Assembly: GCA_024102795.1 (NCBI GenBank)
Contig: JAGFJK010000517.1
Span: forward strand, 1 to 43,284
DNA from: Pirellulaceae bacterium
Lineage (GTDB): Bacteria; Planctomycetota; Planctomycetia; Pirellulales; Pirellulaceae
Length of the DNA: 43,284 bases
Reading direction: 5' to 3'
The notes beneath the pieces are model-generated. The model was not told the origin of the DNA. It worked only from the letters and a program-made list of their open reading frames with translations, and did no database searches. Position numbers and translations under genes: made by a program. Shown piece by piece: positions 24,753-33,896 of this stretch (its first letter is position 1; each line of letters opens with the position of its first letter).

Positions 24753-25703
24753 CTACGGTTCGCCCGGCTGGTCGTCGTCCGGCCGCCCGGCGCGCTGCCG
24801 AATGGCCCATCTCGGAGGACGGCGGACCTCCTGCATCAACCGCGACAGATATTCGCCCAGCAGGCCCACGGTGAACAAGATCATGCCGCCCAGGAACAGG
24901 TTCAGCACGACCAGGGTCGCGAAGCCGGGCACCGAGAAGCCGCGCACGAAGTACCGCACCACGTAGTAGCTGGCCAGCACAAAGCTGGCCAGCGAAGTGG
25001 CCAGTCCCAGGCCGCTGACCAGCCGCAGCGGCAGCGTGCTGGCGTTGAAGAAGTTATCCAGCACAATCCGCACCAGGCCCAGCAGCGTATACGAGCTGCG
25101 ACCATCGGGCCGCTCGCCGTGCGTGACATCCACGTTGCCAATGCGCCGCGTGCAGCGGTAGATCAGCGGTCCGATGGCGGGAAAGGCCGTGCCGTGCGCG
25201 CAAATCGCCTCGGCCAGGTCGCGGGTCAGGACACGATAGCTGGATTGTGCCAGATGGCGCGGCTTGCCATACAAGTGCGTGTACATCCAGGCGACCAGAT
25301 CGCTGGACAGACGGCGAAACCGGCTGTGTCGCTTGTCCGCGAACCGACCCATCACGCAGTCCAACCGCGGATCGCCGCGAAGCGCTTCCAACAGTCGCGG
25401 CAAGTCTTCCGGCTGGTGCTGCAGGTCGTCGTCCATGGTGACGATCCAGCGGCCCCGCGCGTGCTGCAAGCCGCAAAGCGTGGCCCGGTACTGGCCCGTG
25501 TTGAACATCAAATCCAGGCCTTGCACTGGCGGATAAGCCTCGGCCAGTTCGCGGATCACGCGCCAGGTCTCCTCGCCCGAAGCGTCGTGCACCAGCAGCA
25601 GCTCGTAGGGCTCCCCCAGCTCGCTCATCACACGATCGATCCGGGCCACCAGTTCCGGCAACCAGGCCGCACTTCGAAAACAGGGGATCACGATGGAGAT
25701 CAT
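24753..25703 (-). CDS. Family 2 glycosyltransferase with C-terminal membrane helices
   Basis: 316 aa. The N-terminal ~225 residues are a GT-A domain: MISIVIPCFRSAAWLPELV, LLLVHDASGEETW, and the metal-binding DDDLQHQPEDLP motif. Two hydrophobic segments follow (LGLATSLASFVLASYYVVRYFV, LVVLNLFLGGMILFTVGLLGEYLSRLMQEVR). This is the architecture of the dolichyl/undecaprenyl-phosphate sugar transferases (ArnC/DPM-like), which make lipid-linked sugars used by GT-C enzymes such as the convergent gene. The start overlaps the sulfotransferase stop by ATGA. It is the last gene of the operon. Confidence 0.9.
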   Translation of the reverse strand: MISIVIPCFRSAAWLPELVARIDRVMSELGEPYELLLVHDASGEETWRVIRELAEAYPPVQGLDLMFNTGQYRATLCGLQHARGRWIVTMDDDLQHQPEDLPRLLEALRGDPRLDCVMGRFADKRHSRFRRLSSDLVAWMYTHLYGKPRHLAQSSYRVLTRDLAEAICAHGTAFPAIGPLIYRCTRRIGNVDVTHGERPDGRSSYTLLGLVRIVLDNFFNASTLPLRLVSGLGLATSLASFVLASYYVVRYFVRGFSVPGFATLVVLNLFLGGMILFTVGLLGEYLSRLMQEVRRPPRWAIRQRAGRPDDDQPGEP

Positions 25704-26857
25704 GCAAGACCCGCCAGCGCGCGGCTCAACCGTTCCCGGATGCGGGAGTTCAGAAAGTACCCCTCCGGATCGTCCCGTTCCGGTTCGCGCAACAGCAGCA
25801 GGCGACGTTGCTCCTGCCGCACATGCTGCTGGCTGACACTGTAATCCGCGGCAAAATCGGTTCGCTCGATCGGAAACGGTTCCTGGAAATCCTCCCAGGC
25901 CCGGTTGGTGTCCTCAGCCGTCGCCGAATCCGTCTCCGTCTCCGCGTACTCCAGCAGACGCAGTTCGGCCAGGCAACAGCACTCGATGTACCGCCGCATC
26001 GAACTGGGCAACCAGTCCCGGTATCGTCCCACGGATTGCTCATTCATCACGTTGCTGGAGGCGTACGACGAGTTCCCGTTCCAGGGACGGCCGTCTTGCT
26101 GCAACAAGCTGTCCTGGCGGAAGTCCGTTGGGAAGCCATCGATGCCGAGGAAGTCCGTGATTTTCCGTAACGTCACTTCGGGGCGGGACACCAGATCCTC
26201 GTAGCGCAGCCAGTGGAAGTCGGGGTGGTTCTCCAGCAGCAGCAGGAACATCACGCTTTTCCGCCAGTTTCGGATATAGAACAAGGTTGGCCGCCGCCGG
26301 CCCCCGTACCGCTGGCCCGTGCCGTAATGGAACGACGCGATGACATCCCGCGGGTCCCGCACGATCGCCAGGCACTTGACGCCATGCTGGGCGAAAAACG
26401 GAAAGAACTCCTCGCAATGCGTTTCCTTGGCTCCGTACCAGGCGGCCGACTCGCGGTGCCGCAGAATCCAGGCCAGTTGACGGTAGGTTTCCAGAAACGC
26501 GCCACCGCTGGCGGCTTGCAGGCGTTCCGCCAGGTCGGGAGGCTTGTGGTACTGACCGTCATAATCGGCCATCTCGGCGAACAAACCTCGGACATCTTCC
26601 GCGGTCAGGCCGTACGATTCCAGGAACCGCTGCAAGTCGTCCGGTTGATAGCGATTATCCAGAAAGTAGTGGCTCAACGGCTGAGCGGCGTCCGGCTCTC
26701 CGATCGACTTGAGGAAGTCGCGTTTGGCCTTCAGGAACAGATACGGGAAGGGCTGGGAGAGCACCGACAGTTGCGAATGGTTGCAGAGCAGTTTATCCAA
26801 CAAGGTCGTTCCCGAACGTCCCATGCCGCTGACGAACAGACACGATGCATCCGGCAT
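25700..26857 (-). CDS. PAPS-dependent sulfotransferase
   Basis: 385 aa from the ATG at 26857, which has GAGG seven bases before it; an upstream reading to 26920 has no such site. FVSGMGRSGTTLLDKLLC (~8-25) is the PAPS 5'-phosphosulfate loop, and LAIVRDPRDVIASFHYG is the 3'-phosphate-binding segment. HWLRYEDLVSRPEVTLRKITDFLGI matches the common sulfotransferase stretch before the C-terminal part. It would transfer sulfate to a hydroxyl or amine of a sugar or lipid. Its place between a DegT-type aminotransferase and a GT2 enzyme suggests sulfation of the surface glycan. There is no signal peptide, so it acts in the cytoplasm or on the inner face of the membrane. Confidence 0.88.
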   Translation of the reverse strand: MPDASCLFVSGMGRSGTTLLDKLLCNHSQLSVLSQPFPYLFLKAKRDFLKSIGEPDAAQPLSHYFLDNRYQPDDLQRFLESYGLTAEDVRGLFAEMADYDGQYHKPPDLAERLQAASGGAFLETYRQLAWILRHRESAAWYGAKETHCEEFFPFFAQHGVKCLAIVRDPRDVIASFHYGTGQRYGGRRRPTLFYIRNWRKSVMFLLLLENHPDFHWLRYEDLVSRPEVTLRKITDFLGIDGFPTDFRQDSLLQQDGRPWNGNSSYASSNVMNEQSVGRYRDWLPSSMRRYIECCCLAELRLLEYAETETDSATAEDTNRAWEDFQEPFPIERTDFAADYSVSQQHVRQEQRRLLLLREPERDDPEGYFLNSRIRERLSRALAGLA

Positions 26858-26916
26858 GGTAATTCCTCGAACAACCAGGCATTCGGCACAGCGGGAACGG
26901 CGGGGGCCGATTACCT

Positions 26917-27999
26917 TCAACCTCGCTCGGATCGCATCACCGCCTGGACCACGTCCAGGATCCGTTGAGCGTCGTCCGGTGAGTCGTCCAGCGGCCAGTT
27001 CAGGATCCGCTGAGCAAATCGTTCCGCGCCGGGAAAATCGCCGCCCTGACCGAACAGGCGATGCACGGGCGGATACCAGCGGCTGACGCGGATCCCGGCG
27101 CCCAGCAACGCGTCGATCAAGCGCTGCCGCAACCGGGCGTCGTCCACCAGCACATTATACCTCCAGGGCACGGCACCGTCGGCCATCGGATAGCGGTGCA
27201 GCGGGTCCTCGAACGGCAGTTCGCGGTCGTACCAGGCCGCTCGCTCGCGCCGCTGGATGACCGTACCAGGCAAACGCAGCAAGGCATCGGCCACCTGACG
27301 CTGTTGCGATTCGTCCAGCCGGAACAGGTACATGTCCTGGAAGAACTCCCGCATCCGACCGAGCGGTTCCGCCAGTTCGTTGTAGAACGAGCTGTGATAG
27401 ACCAGGCGATAGAGTTGCGTGAAGAGCTGCGTTTGTTCCCGCTGCCGCTCGCTGAACGGCGGGAGCCGAGCGCTGAGTTGCTCGGCCGTCGCCAGCGACT
27501 CCGCGGCCACCAGCAGTCCGCCCAGTTCGGCATCCACGGACTTGCCAGCGCCAAAGCTGAACAGGCTGTAATCGCCGGTCGAACCCAGCAGCCGACCGTC
27601 GCTGGAACCGCCCAAGGCGGCCGCGCAGTCTTCCACCAGGATCGTCCCGTGGCGGCGACAGAGCGCGGCAAGACCTAGCAAGTCGGGGTCGGGATTCCCC
27701 AGGTTGTGCACCGCCACCAGCACCGCGGGCTCGGAGGACCATACATCCTGAACATGCTCGCACCGCACATTCCCATCCGTGGAATCCACGTCCACGAACC
27801 GCGGTTCGTTGCCAGACAACGTAACGGCGTGTACCAGCGAGTAGCAGATGTTGACCGGCAAGACGACCTGCCGTCCGCGAATCGCTCGCGATGCGAGCAG
27901 CAGGTACAGCGCGGTGGTGGCCCGGCCGGTCAGCAACCAGTTGGCCTTGCCGCAGGCTTCCGCCAGCTCGCTCAGGTTGCCGATCTCCGTTCGAGTCAT
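26917..27999 (-). CDS. DegT/DnrJ/EryC1/StrS-type aminotransferase family protein
   Basis: 360 aa from the ATG at 27999, which overlaps the preceding gene's stop (ATGA); the in-frame ATG at 28044 lies inside that gene. It is a fold-type I PLP enzyme. LVEDCAAALGG contains the pyridine-nitrogen Asp124, and FSFGAGKSVDAELGG contains the probable Schiff-base Lys153. The usual T-G-rich N-terminal phosphate contact is present (LLTGRATTALYLLL). It is more divergent from known sugar aminotransferases than the gene at 28736-29875. It may transaminate a keto-sugar nucleotide, or be a related PLP enzyme; the substrate is unknown. The length is near the family's usual 370. Confidence 0.8.
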   Translation of the reverse strand: MTRTEIGNLSELAEACGKANWLLTGRATTALYLLLASRAIRGRQVVLPVNICYSLVHAVTLSGNEPRFVDVDSTDGNVRCEHVQDVWSSEPAVLVAVHNLGNPDPDLLGLAALCRRHGTILVEDCAAALGGSSDGRLLGSTGDYSLFSFGAGKSVDAELGGLLVAAESLATAEQLSARLPPFSERQREQTQLFTQLYRLVYHSSFYNELAEPLGRMREFFQDMYLFRLDESQQRQVADALLRLPGTVIQRRERAAWYDRELPFEDPLHRYPMADGAVPWRYNVLVDDARLRQRLIDALLGAGIRVSRWYPPVHRLFGQGGDFPGAERFAQRILNWPLDDSPDDAQRILDVVQAVMRSERG

Positions 28000-28706
28000 A
28001 ACCGTCGCGCTTCCCAGGAATCCACCGCTGTCCCCCAGATCCAATCCGGCGTGGCGGGGCCCAGCCGAAACAGCATGTCCAGGACACTCACCTGGTGACA
28101 GCAGGCGCCACTTCCCTGATCGTAGTCTGGATATGTGGGGTACTCAAAGTATCGCAGCTTGATTCCGGCTTCGGCAAATCGCCATTCCTCCAGGTACGCT
28201 CGTCCGGCCGGACCGCTCAGGTACTCGGTCGCTCCGACCTGGGTCAGCAGTTGGATCAACCGTTCGGTCTTCGCCCCCGACAGGTGATAGCGCCGGCTAT
28301 CGTCCAGCGGAGTGGCGACGCCCAGGATCCGCAGCAGCTCGGCGATCGCCCTCTGGTTGAATTGGGAGAGGTTGGTGATCGGATTGTCGTAGAGGAAGTC
28401 GAGCAGCGGGGCGTACTGCCGAAAGTACGGCGTCTTGGCGTAGTTCGACTCCCAGATCCGCCGATGCCGGAGCTTCCAATGGGGCTCCGCGATTTCCACG
28501 TCGCAGATCAGCCGCCTTTCGCTTCGCCCCGCCGGAACGCTCAGCCAAATGGGTCCGTTCGGCGTGAGGATCCTGTTTCGGCTCCGCCAATCCGAATGCG
28601 TGTACTGCAAGTCATCGTGGAAGATGAACTGGTCCGCCTCGTGGATCAAGTGAAAATAGCCTTTCCAGGGCAGGTAGGCCGACTGCAACACCACCACCGT
28701 TGGCAT
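27996..28706 (-). CDS. WbqC-like family protein
   Basis: 236 aa from the ATG at 28706, preceded by GGTGAG. The opening VVVLQSAYLPWKGYFHLIHEADQFIFHDDLQYTHSDWRSRNRI is characteristic of the WbqC family (the QxxYxPW and D-x-x-Q-Y pattern followed by WRSRNRI). SVPAGRSERRL and LSQFNQRAIAELLRILG are further conserved blocks. WbqC proteins occur in O-antigen and exopolysaccharide loci; their biochemical activity is still unsettled, though a role in sugar-nucleotide modification near aminotransferases is likely. It lies between two aminotransferase genes, overlapping the downstream one by ATGA and 29 bp from the upstream one. Confidence 0.85.
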   Translation of the reverse strand: MPTVVVLQSAYLPWKGYFHLIHEADQFIFHDDLQYTHSDWRSRNRILTPNGPIWLSVPAGRSERRLICDVEIAEPHWKLRHRRIWESNYAKTPYFRQYAPLLDFLYDNPITNLSQFNQRAIAELLRILGVATPLDDSRRYHLSGAKTERLIQLLTQVGATEYLSGPAGRAYLEEWRFAEAGIKLRYFEYPTYPDYDQGSGACCHQVSVLDMLFRLGPATPDWIWGTAVDSWEARRL

Positions 28707-28735
28707 AGCGCTCACCTTCCGGCGGTTATCCTGCT

Positions 28736-29875
28736 TCAGGCTTCCAGGTACTCGCCGACGGCTTCCACGACACGATCCAACTGGCTCTCGGTCAACTCGT
28801 GGTGGAACGGCAGTCGCACCAGGCGGCCGGCCAGTTCCTCGGTTCGAACCAACTGCCGCGGCCAGGTGCGAAACGCTCGGCCCCGCGGCGCGAGGTGCAG
28901 GGGCACAAAGTGAAAGGCGGCCTGGATCCCACGCTGCTTCAGGTGCCGCAGCAGTCCGTCGCGCCGCGCTTCGTCGGGCAGCAGCACATAGAACATATGG
29001 TAACTCGACCGGCAGTCCTCCGGGATGACGGGCAGTCGGAGGCGGCCTTGCTGCTGGAGCGGGGCGAGACGCTGGTGGTAGGCTTCGTGGACCTCGCGGC
29101 GGCGGCGCGTGACGTCGTCGAGTTGTTCCAGTTGCGCCAGCAGGTACGCCGCGCACAGGTCGCTGGCCAGGTACGACGATCCGGTATCGACCCAAGTATA
29201 CTTGTCCACCTCGCCGCGGAAGAATTGTCGCCGATTCGTCCCCTTGTCGCGCAGGATCTCGGCTCGAGCCACCAGGTCGGGATCGTTCACGCAGAGCGCT
29301 CCGCCTTCGCCGCAGCCGATATTCTTGGTGGCGTGAAAGCTGAAGGCGGCCAATCGACCCAGCGAACCGACGGCCCGGCCGCGGTACTGTCCGCCCAGGG
29401 CCTGCGCCGCGTCTTCCAGCACGCTCAGACCGCGGCGGCCGGCCAGTTCGTTGATCTGGTCCATTTCGGCCGCGACACCCGCGTAGTGCACCGGGACAAT
29501 CAGGCGAGTGCGGGGGGACAGGGCGTCCTCCAGCAGCGATTCATCCAGGTTCAGCGTGTCGTCGCGCACGTCGACAAAGACGGGCTGGGCTCCCGTGCGG
29601 AGCACCGCCAGGGCGGTCGAAACAAACGTGTAGGAAGGCATCAGCACTTCGTCGCCGGGTTCCAGGCGGCAGAGCAGGGCGGCCAACTCCAGAGCGGCCG
29701 TGCAGGACGGCGTCAGCAGCACGCGCTGCGCGCCCAGCCGCTGCGTCAGCAGTTCCTCGCAGCGCCGCGAGAATGGGCCGTCACCCGCCAACTGGCCGGA
29801 AGCCACGGCCTGCCGCAGATAGTCGATCTCCCGCCCGCTGACGAACGGCTTGTGAAAGGCGATTTCATCCATCAA
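28736..29875 (-). CDS. wecE: dTDP-4-amino-4,6-dideoxygalactose transaminase
   Basis: 379 aa (E. coli WecE/RffA has 376). It converts dTDP-4-keto-6-deoxyglucose to dTDP-4-amino-4,6-dideoxygalactose with glutamate as donor. PLP motifs are VLEDAAQALGG (Asp155) and SFHATKNIGCGEGGAL (Schiff-base Lys184). The family-specific stretch RDKGTNRRQFFRGEVDKYTWVDTGSSYLASD is present almost unchanged, which distinguishes it from other DegT-type enzymes. Two adjacent ATG codons (29875 and 29872) are possible starts. It directly follows the dTDP-glucose-forming rfbA, 27 bp away. The intermediate 4,6-dehydratase (RmlB) is not in this window and must be encoded elsewhere. Confidence 0.92.
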   Translation of the reverse strand: MMDEIAFHKPFVSGREIDYLRQAVASGQLAGDGPFSRRCEELLTQRLGAQRVLLTPSCTAALELAALLCRLEPGDEVLMPSYTFVSTALAVLRTGAQPVFVDVRDDTLNLDESLLEDALSPRTRLIVPVHYAGVAAEMDQINELAGRRGLSVLEDAAQALGGQYRGRAVGSLGRLAAFSFHATKNIGCGEGGALCVNDPDLVARAEILRDKGTNRRQFFRGEVDKYTWVDTGSSYLASDLCAAYLLAQLEQLDDVTRRRREVHEAYHQRLAPLQQQGRLRLPVIPEDCRSSYHMFYVLLPDEARRDGLLRHLKQRGIQAAFHFVPLHLAPRGRAFRTWPRQLVRTEELAGRLVRLPFHHELTESQLDRVVEAVGEYLEA

Positions 29876-29902
29876 GTGTCTCGTAAAGCGTGCTTTCCCA
29901 CG

Positions 29903-30841
29903 CTACGCTTGTTCCGCTTGCTCCGCCGGAGGTTCCGGCCGGCGATCCGTTCCACCCGCTTCCTGCTCGATCACCTCCAGCAGATACTGGCCGTACGAAT
30001 TGTGCATCGGCTCGGCAAGCCTGGCGACCTGAGCCGCCGAAATAAACCCCATGCGGTAGGCCACTTCCTCCAGGCAGGCGATGCGCAGGCCTTGCCGCGA
30101 CTGCACGGTTTCGACGAAGTTCGCCGCCTGCAGCAACGATCGCTCGGTGCCCGTATCCAGCCAGGCGAAGCCTCGTCCAAACGGTTCCACAAACAGGCCG
30201 TCGCGTTCCAGGTATGCCTGGTTGACGTCCGTGATTTCCAGTTCGCCGCGAGGCGAAGGCCGCAGTCCGTCGGCGATCTCCACGACCTGGTGGTCGTAGA
30301 AGTAGAGGCCGGTCACGGCCAGCCGCGAGCGCGGCTGGGACGGCTTCTCGACCAGTGCGACGGGCCGGCCGTCGGGCGCCAGTTCGACCACCCCGTATTG
30401 CCGAGGGTCGCCGACCGGATACGAGAAGATCGTGGCCCCGCTGGGCCTGGCCGTCGCGCGGTCCAACTTCCGCTGCAGCCCCTGGCCGTAAAACAGATTG
30501 TCTCCCAGGATCAACGCCACGGGATCGCCGGCGATAAACTCGCGGCCCAGCAGAAAAGCCTCAGCCAATCCCCGCGGCTGCTGCTGAGTCGTGTACTGAA
30601 ACGAGACGCCCAGTTGGTCTCCCGCGCCCAACAGCCGCTCGAACGCCGCCCGATCCCCCGGCGTGGTGATGATCAGAAACTGGCGGATCCCCGCCAGCAT
30701 CAGCGTGGACAGCGGGTAGTAGATCATCGGCTTGTCGTAGACCGGCAGCAGTTGCTTGCTGACCGCGCGGGTGATCGGATACAACCTGGAACCGGTTCCG
30801 CCGGCCAGCACGATCCCTTTCCGGTGATAGCCCATCGCCAT
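29903..30841 (-). CDS. rfbA: Glucose-1-phosphate thymidylyltransferase
   Basis: 312 aa from the ATG at 30841, which has GGGAG five bases before it; the ATG at 30835 is a near alternative. It makes dTDP-glucose from dTTP and glucose-1-phosphate. Motifs are [16 protein letters not shown] (nucleotide binding), [39 protein letters not shown] (catalytic Asp), [30 protein letters not shown] and FAWLDTGT. The C-terminus is ~20 residues longer than in typical enzymes and rich in Glu, Pro and Ala. The next gene, wecE, would use the pathway product after dehydration. Confidence 0.93.
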   Translation of the reverse strand: MAMGYHRKGIVLAGGTGSRLYPITRAVSKQLLPVYDKPMIYYPLSTLMLAGIRQFLIITTPGDRAAFERLLGAGDQLGVSFQYTTQQQPRGLAEAFLLGREFIAGDPVALILGDNLFYGQGLQRKLDRATARPSGATIFSYPVGDPRQYGVVELAPDGRPVALVEKPSQPRSRLAVTGLYFYDHQVVEIADGLRPSPRGELEITDVNQAYLERDGLFVEPFGRGFAWLDTGTERSLLQAANFVETVQSRQGLRIACLEEVAYRMGFISAAQVARLAEPMHNSYGQYLLEVIEQEAGGTDRRPEPPAEQAEQA

Positions 30842-30902
30842 GTGTGCTCCCGCCATGCCGCGACACGTGGCGGCTTTCCCGGCCCCTTACAGCTCGCCAC
30901 CG

Positions 30903-32339
30903 TCACGCCGCTGGCTCGCCACCGTCATGCCACTGCATGCGGCAACGATACCAGACCACGCTCACACCGGGAAGCGTCACCAACCAGGCCAGCATGGCAA
31001 AACCCAGGCTGGCGCCGGCCGGTCCGTACCACCTTCCCGCCAGATAGACTGTCAGTGCGATCAACAAGTTGCTCGCCGTCAGCAGCCAGACCAGCGGATC
31101 GCGCTTGTGAGCTCGCAGGTACAAAGCGAGCAGTTGGCCCAGGTGGATCGCCACGAGTCCCGCCGCCAGGACCGCGTTGGTCGGCAACGGCAGCAAGCGC
31201 GTGAGGATCTGCGACGCGACCCGGCCCGCCAGCGACGCGGCTTGGGTGGCGCTGGCCGGCGCTTCCGCCAGCCCATTGAAACCATCCAGGCCGTAATTTC
31301 CCGCCAGCCAACCCAGCGCCAGCAGCAGGCCGCCTAAAGCGGCGAAGCCCAGCAGCAACAGACCGGTCGATACCAGCACCAACCGGAAGAAGCGGGCGTC
31401 GAGCTGCGGGAACTGCCGGCGAGCGATCTCGACTCCCAGGCGCGGCGCCCGCGTCCGCGCCGGGGCGAAAGCCGCTTGCTGAATGTTCGACAGAATCGAC
31501 CAGCTCATCCCCATCCGGCCCGCCAGCTCGGCTCCGTGCCAGGCGAACGTCACTGGCGTGAACAACTGGAAGGCCAGGTAGTAAGCCAGCGACTGCAAGG
31601 CGCTGCGCCATTGCAGCGGCCAAACCTCCGTTTTCCAATCGAAGTCGGCGGCGCGGCAATCCCGCAGCGAACGCCAGAACGGACGATAGCGGACCAGCGT
31701 CAACCAGGCTTCCCAGAGTACCTGGACCGCGGCCGAGGCGACGAGGGCCCAAAGACCCAAGCCGCCGATCATGCACGCCCAGACGGCCAGGCTGCCCGTG
31801 ACCGCCTGCAGCAGGCGCGTGCGATTCACGTCCAGCACACGGTCGCAACCTTCGAGCATGACGATTCGCGGGATCAGCGACAACGACGCGGCCGCCAGCA
31901 GCACCACCAGCAGGAAAGGCACCTGCCAGGCCACGTCGGCCGTGGATCGCGCCAGCAACACGCTGCCCACGCCGTACACGCTGGCCGCGAACAGCACGGC
32001 CACTCCCAGGAACCACCGGCGGGACACGCGGGCCAGTGCCGCCAGCCGCTCGCGGCTGCGCGGCGTCCCGGCGACGGCTCCGTGAGCGTCCAGGGACAAG
32101 CCCTCCCACTCGTGGCTGGCCGCATGCAGAATCACCCACGGCAAGCCCAGGTCCAGGAATGTCTGCGCGCCCAGCAAAGTCGCAATCGTGTAATAGTAGC
32201 CCTGCTGATCGCGCGTGAAACAGAAAGCCAGCAACAGGGCGGTCGCCAAGCCGGCGGGAAACTGCCACAGGCGCATCGCCAGGGCGTACACGACGGCCCG
32301 GTCCACGTCGGCCCACTTGAGCAGCTCAGCCCACCGCAT
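30903..32339 (-). CDS. Polysaccharide flippase/polymerase-like membrane protein
   Basis: 478 aa from the ATG at 32339. Up to ~12 hydrophobic segments span the protein (for example YALAMRLWQFPAGLATALLLAF, VPFLLVVLLAAASLSLIPRIVML, LVSTGLLLLGFAALGGLLLALGWLAG). The opening (AMRLWQFPAGLATALLLAFCFTRDQQGYYYTI) resembles Wzx-like oligosaccharide translocases of the MOP superfamily, which often start with a short amphipathic helix and a QGxY motif. It lies between the dehydrogenase and rfbA on the operon strand. Function as an exporter of lipid-linked oligosaccharide is inferred from topology and context. Confidence 0.7.
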   Translation of the reverse strand: MRWAELLKWADVDRAVVYALAMRLWQFPAGLATALLLAFCFTRDQQGYYYTIATLLGAQTFLDLGLPWVILHAASHEWEGLSLDAHGAVAGTPRSRERLAALARVSRRWFLGVAVLFAASVYGVGSVLLARSTADVAWQVPFLLVVLLAAASLSLIPRIVMLEGCDRVLDVNRTRLLQAVTGSLAVWACMIGGLGLWALVASAAVQVLWEAWLTLVRYRPFWRSLRDCRAADFDWKTEVWPLQWRSALQSLAYYLAFQLFTPVTFAWHGAELAGRMGMSWSILSNIQQAAFAPARTRAPRLGVEIARRQFPQLDARFFRLVLVSTGLLLLGFAALGGLLLALGWLAGNYGLDGFNGLAEAPASATQAASLAGRVASQILTRLLPLPTNAVLAAGLVAIHLGQLLALYLRAHKRDPLVWLLTASNLLIALTVYLAGRWYGPAGASLGFAMLAWLVTLPGVSVVWYRCRMQWHDGGEPAA

Positions 32340-32374
32340 GCTGTCTCGATTCCTGGCTGCGGAGACTCCCGCTG

Positions 32375-33457
32375 CTACGCGTACTCCACCACGGTCTTGA
32401 TGCCCTGCGGCCGCCGCTGGCGGTAATGCCACAATGCTTCGGATGGCGAAACGCGGTCGGTGATCAGTGCACTCAGTTCGCTCGCGTGGGTTCGCCGCAA
32501 CTGGTCCAGATGCCGCGCGGCGTCGCGGAAGTCGCGGGGCGCGGCGTTGACGCTGCCTAAATGCAGATGATTCCTCAGCAGGGCCGTGCGCATCAGTCGT
32601 GACACGTTGTGCTCCCGCGGCCGCGGCGACTGCGACGAACCCAGCCAGACCATCACTCCGCGAGCGGCCAGCGCCTCGGACACCCGCAGCAGCACGCCGT
32701 CGTGCCCCGTGCACTCCAGGATCAGATCGAACCCGTCCCGCTCGACGTCGCCCAACCGCCGTTCGAAGTGATGCTCCGGCCGATACTCGGCCCCGAACGC
32801 CCGCACCATCTCGGCTCGAAACGTCGCCTCGTCGTCGCGCCCGTACACCGTCACCGGCCAGCCGCGGCAGACAGCGGCCAGGACGCCGGAGAATCCGATC
32901 GGCCCCAGGCCCGTCACCAGCACCCGCGGCGGCGCGTCCGTCCAGGTCGCCGAGCCCAGTCGTGCCTGCTGCAGCAGCAGCGCCTCGTTGATCGCCTTCT
33001 CAGCCACCGAGAGCGGTTCGGTGAACACGGCCACCTCGCGCAGTTCCGGCGGCACGGGCAACAGGTACTGAGGTTCGTCCAGCCATAGCGGCTGAGCGAA
33101 TCCGTGCTCGCGGACAATCCCCCGCTCGGTGTACTGCCCCATCGCCAGCATGTCGGCCCGCATCGCGCTTCCCGCCTGTCCACGCCGGACCAGCGGGATG
33201 ACCAGGTCTCCCGCAGCGACGCCGTCGGCGCCCGAGCCGACCGCCTCGACCCGCGCCAGACACTCGTGCCCCAGCACCAGAAACTCGTCGCCCGGCGGAG
33301 TCATCGGCCGGCGGGATTCCAGAATCTCGCGATCGGTGCCGCAGATGCCCAACTGCAGTGTGCGGCAGACCACCTTGCCTGGCGGCGGCTCCGGCGGCGG
33401 CGCCAGCTCCATGAACACGGGTTCCTCCAAACCGGGCGTCGCGGCAATGGCCAGCAT
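32375..33457 (-). CDS. Medium-chain dehydrogenase, glucose-1-dehydrogenase-like
   Basis: 360 aa. GICGTDREIL (Cys39) and LVLGHECLARV (His64, Glu65) are the catalytic zinc motifs, and VLVTGLGPIGFSGVLAAV is the NAD(P)-binding Gly-rich turn. The RRG...GQYTERGIVREHGFA block places it near archaeal glucose dehydrogenases. However, the four structural-zinc cysteines usually found just after that RRG are absent; the segment GQAGSAMRADMLAMG has none. It is the first gene of the leftward glycan operon, 35 bp before the flippase-like gene. It might oxidise a sugar or polyol precursor; the substrate is unknown. Confidence 0.8.
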   Translation of the reverse strand: MLAIAATPGLEEPVFMELAPPPEPPPGKVVCRTLQLGICGTDREILESRRPMTPPGDEFLVLGHECLARVEAVGSGADGVAAGDLVIPLVRRGQAGSAMRADMLAMGQYTERGIVREHGFAQPLWLDEPQYLLPVPPELREVAVFTEPLSVAEKAINEALLLQQARLGSATWTDAPPRVLVTGLGPIGFSGVLAAVCRGWPVTVYGRDDEATFRAEMVRAFGAEYRPEHHFERRLGDVERDGFDLILECTGHDGVLLRVSEALAARGVMVWLGSSQSPRPREHNVSRLMRTALLRNHLHLGSVNAAPRDFRDAARHLDQLRRTHASELSALITDRVSPSEALWHYRQRRPQGIKTVVEYA

Positions 33458-33515
33458 ACGATTGTCACTCGAACCAGGACACGTTGCCGCGCCACCCGGC
33501 GCGGCATGCCACTAC

Positions 33516-33521
33516 TATAAT
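33516..33521 (+). promoter_or_regulatory. Perfect TATAAT hexamer, possible -10
   Basis: TATAAT occurs at 33516-33521 in the gap between the dehydrogenase and the small plus-strand gene. No good -35 lies 16-18 bases upstream, so the call is weak. Confidence 0.25.
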
Positions 33522-33647
33522 CGATTCCGGCGGGTGGGGATGGGCCGCTGGCCTGTCAGTCGCGTCCTGCTGGAAGAGCCCCGCCAGTTCCGAGTGTCAA
33601 TACGAAGAAACAGGTTGCGTCAGGCCCACATTAGGACCTATCCAGAC

Positions 33648-33896
33648 ATGAATCCGCGAAACGGCTCACAGATCGGATTGCGAACCGTAATCGAGATGTG
33701 GACGCTCATCGCGCTCTGGCTGGCGGCGGTTGCCTGGGGCGGCGCGGTGGTTGGCGCCTTGACCGTCTCCGCCATGGGGGTGATTCTTCTGTTAGCCGGA
33801 CATCGCGTGGCCAGCGACCAGCGGCTGACCTTGGGCGGCGCTCTATTCATCAGCGGACTGTTCATTTGGGTGGCCATCACGCCTTTCCTGCGTTGA
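33648..33896 (+). CDS. Small membrane protein candidate
   Basis: 82 aa with two or three hydrophobic segments: TLIALWLAAVAWGGAVVGALTVSAMGVILLLAG and LGGALFISGLFIWVAITPFL. The start ATG at 33648 has AGGA about 11 bases upstream; the ATG at 33696 is an alternative (66 aa). I recognise no family. Its upstream region holds a perfect TATAAT. The clean membrane topology on the strand opposite to the neighbouring operon is the only support that it is a gene. Confidence 0.4.
   Translation: MNPRNGSQIGLRTVIEMWTLIALWLAAVAWGGAVVGALTVSAMGVILLLAGHRVASDQRLTLGGALFISGLFIWVAITPFLR

Noticed and set aside
28799-31204. Long plus-strand open frame (801 codons) opposite wecE and rfbA
   Set aside because: Spans two well-recognised minus-strand genes and their gap; low-complexity, no motif.
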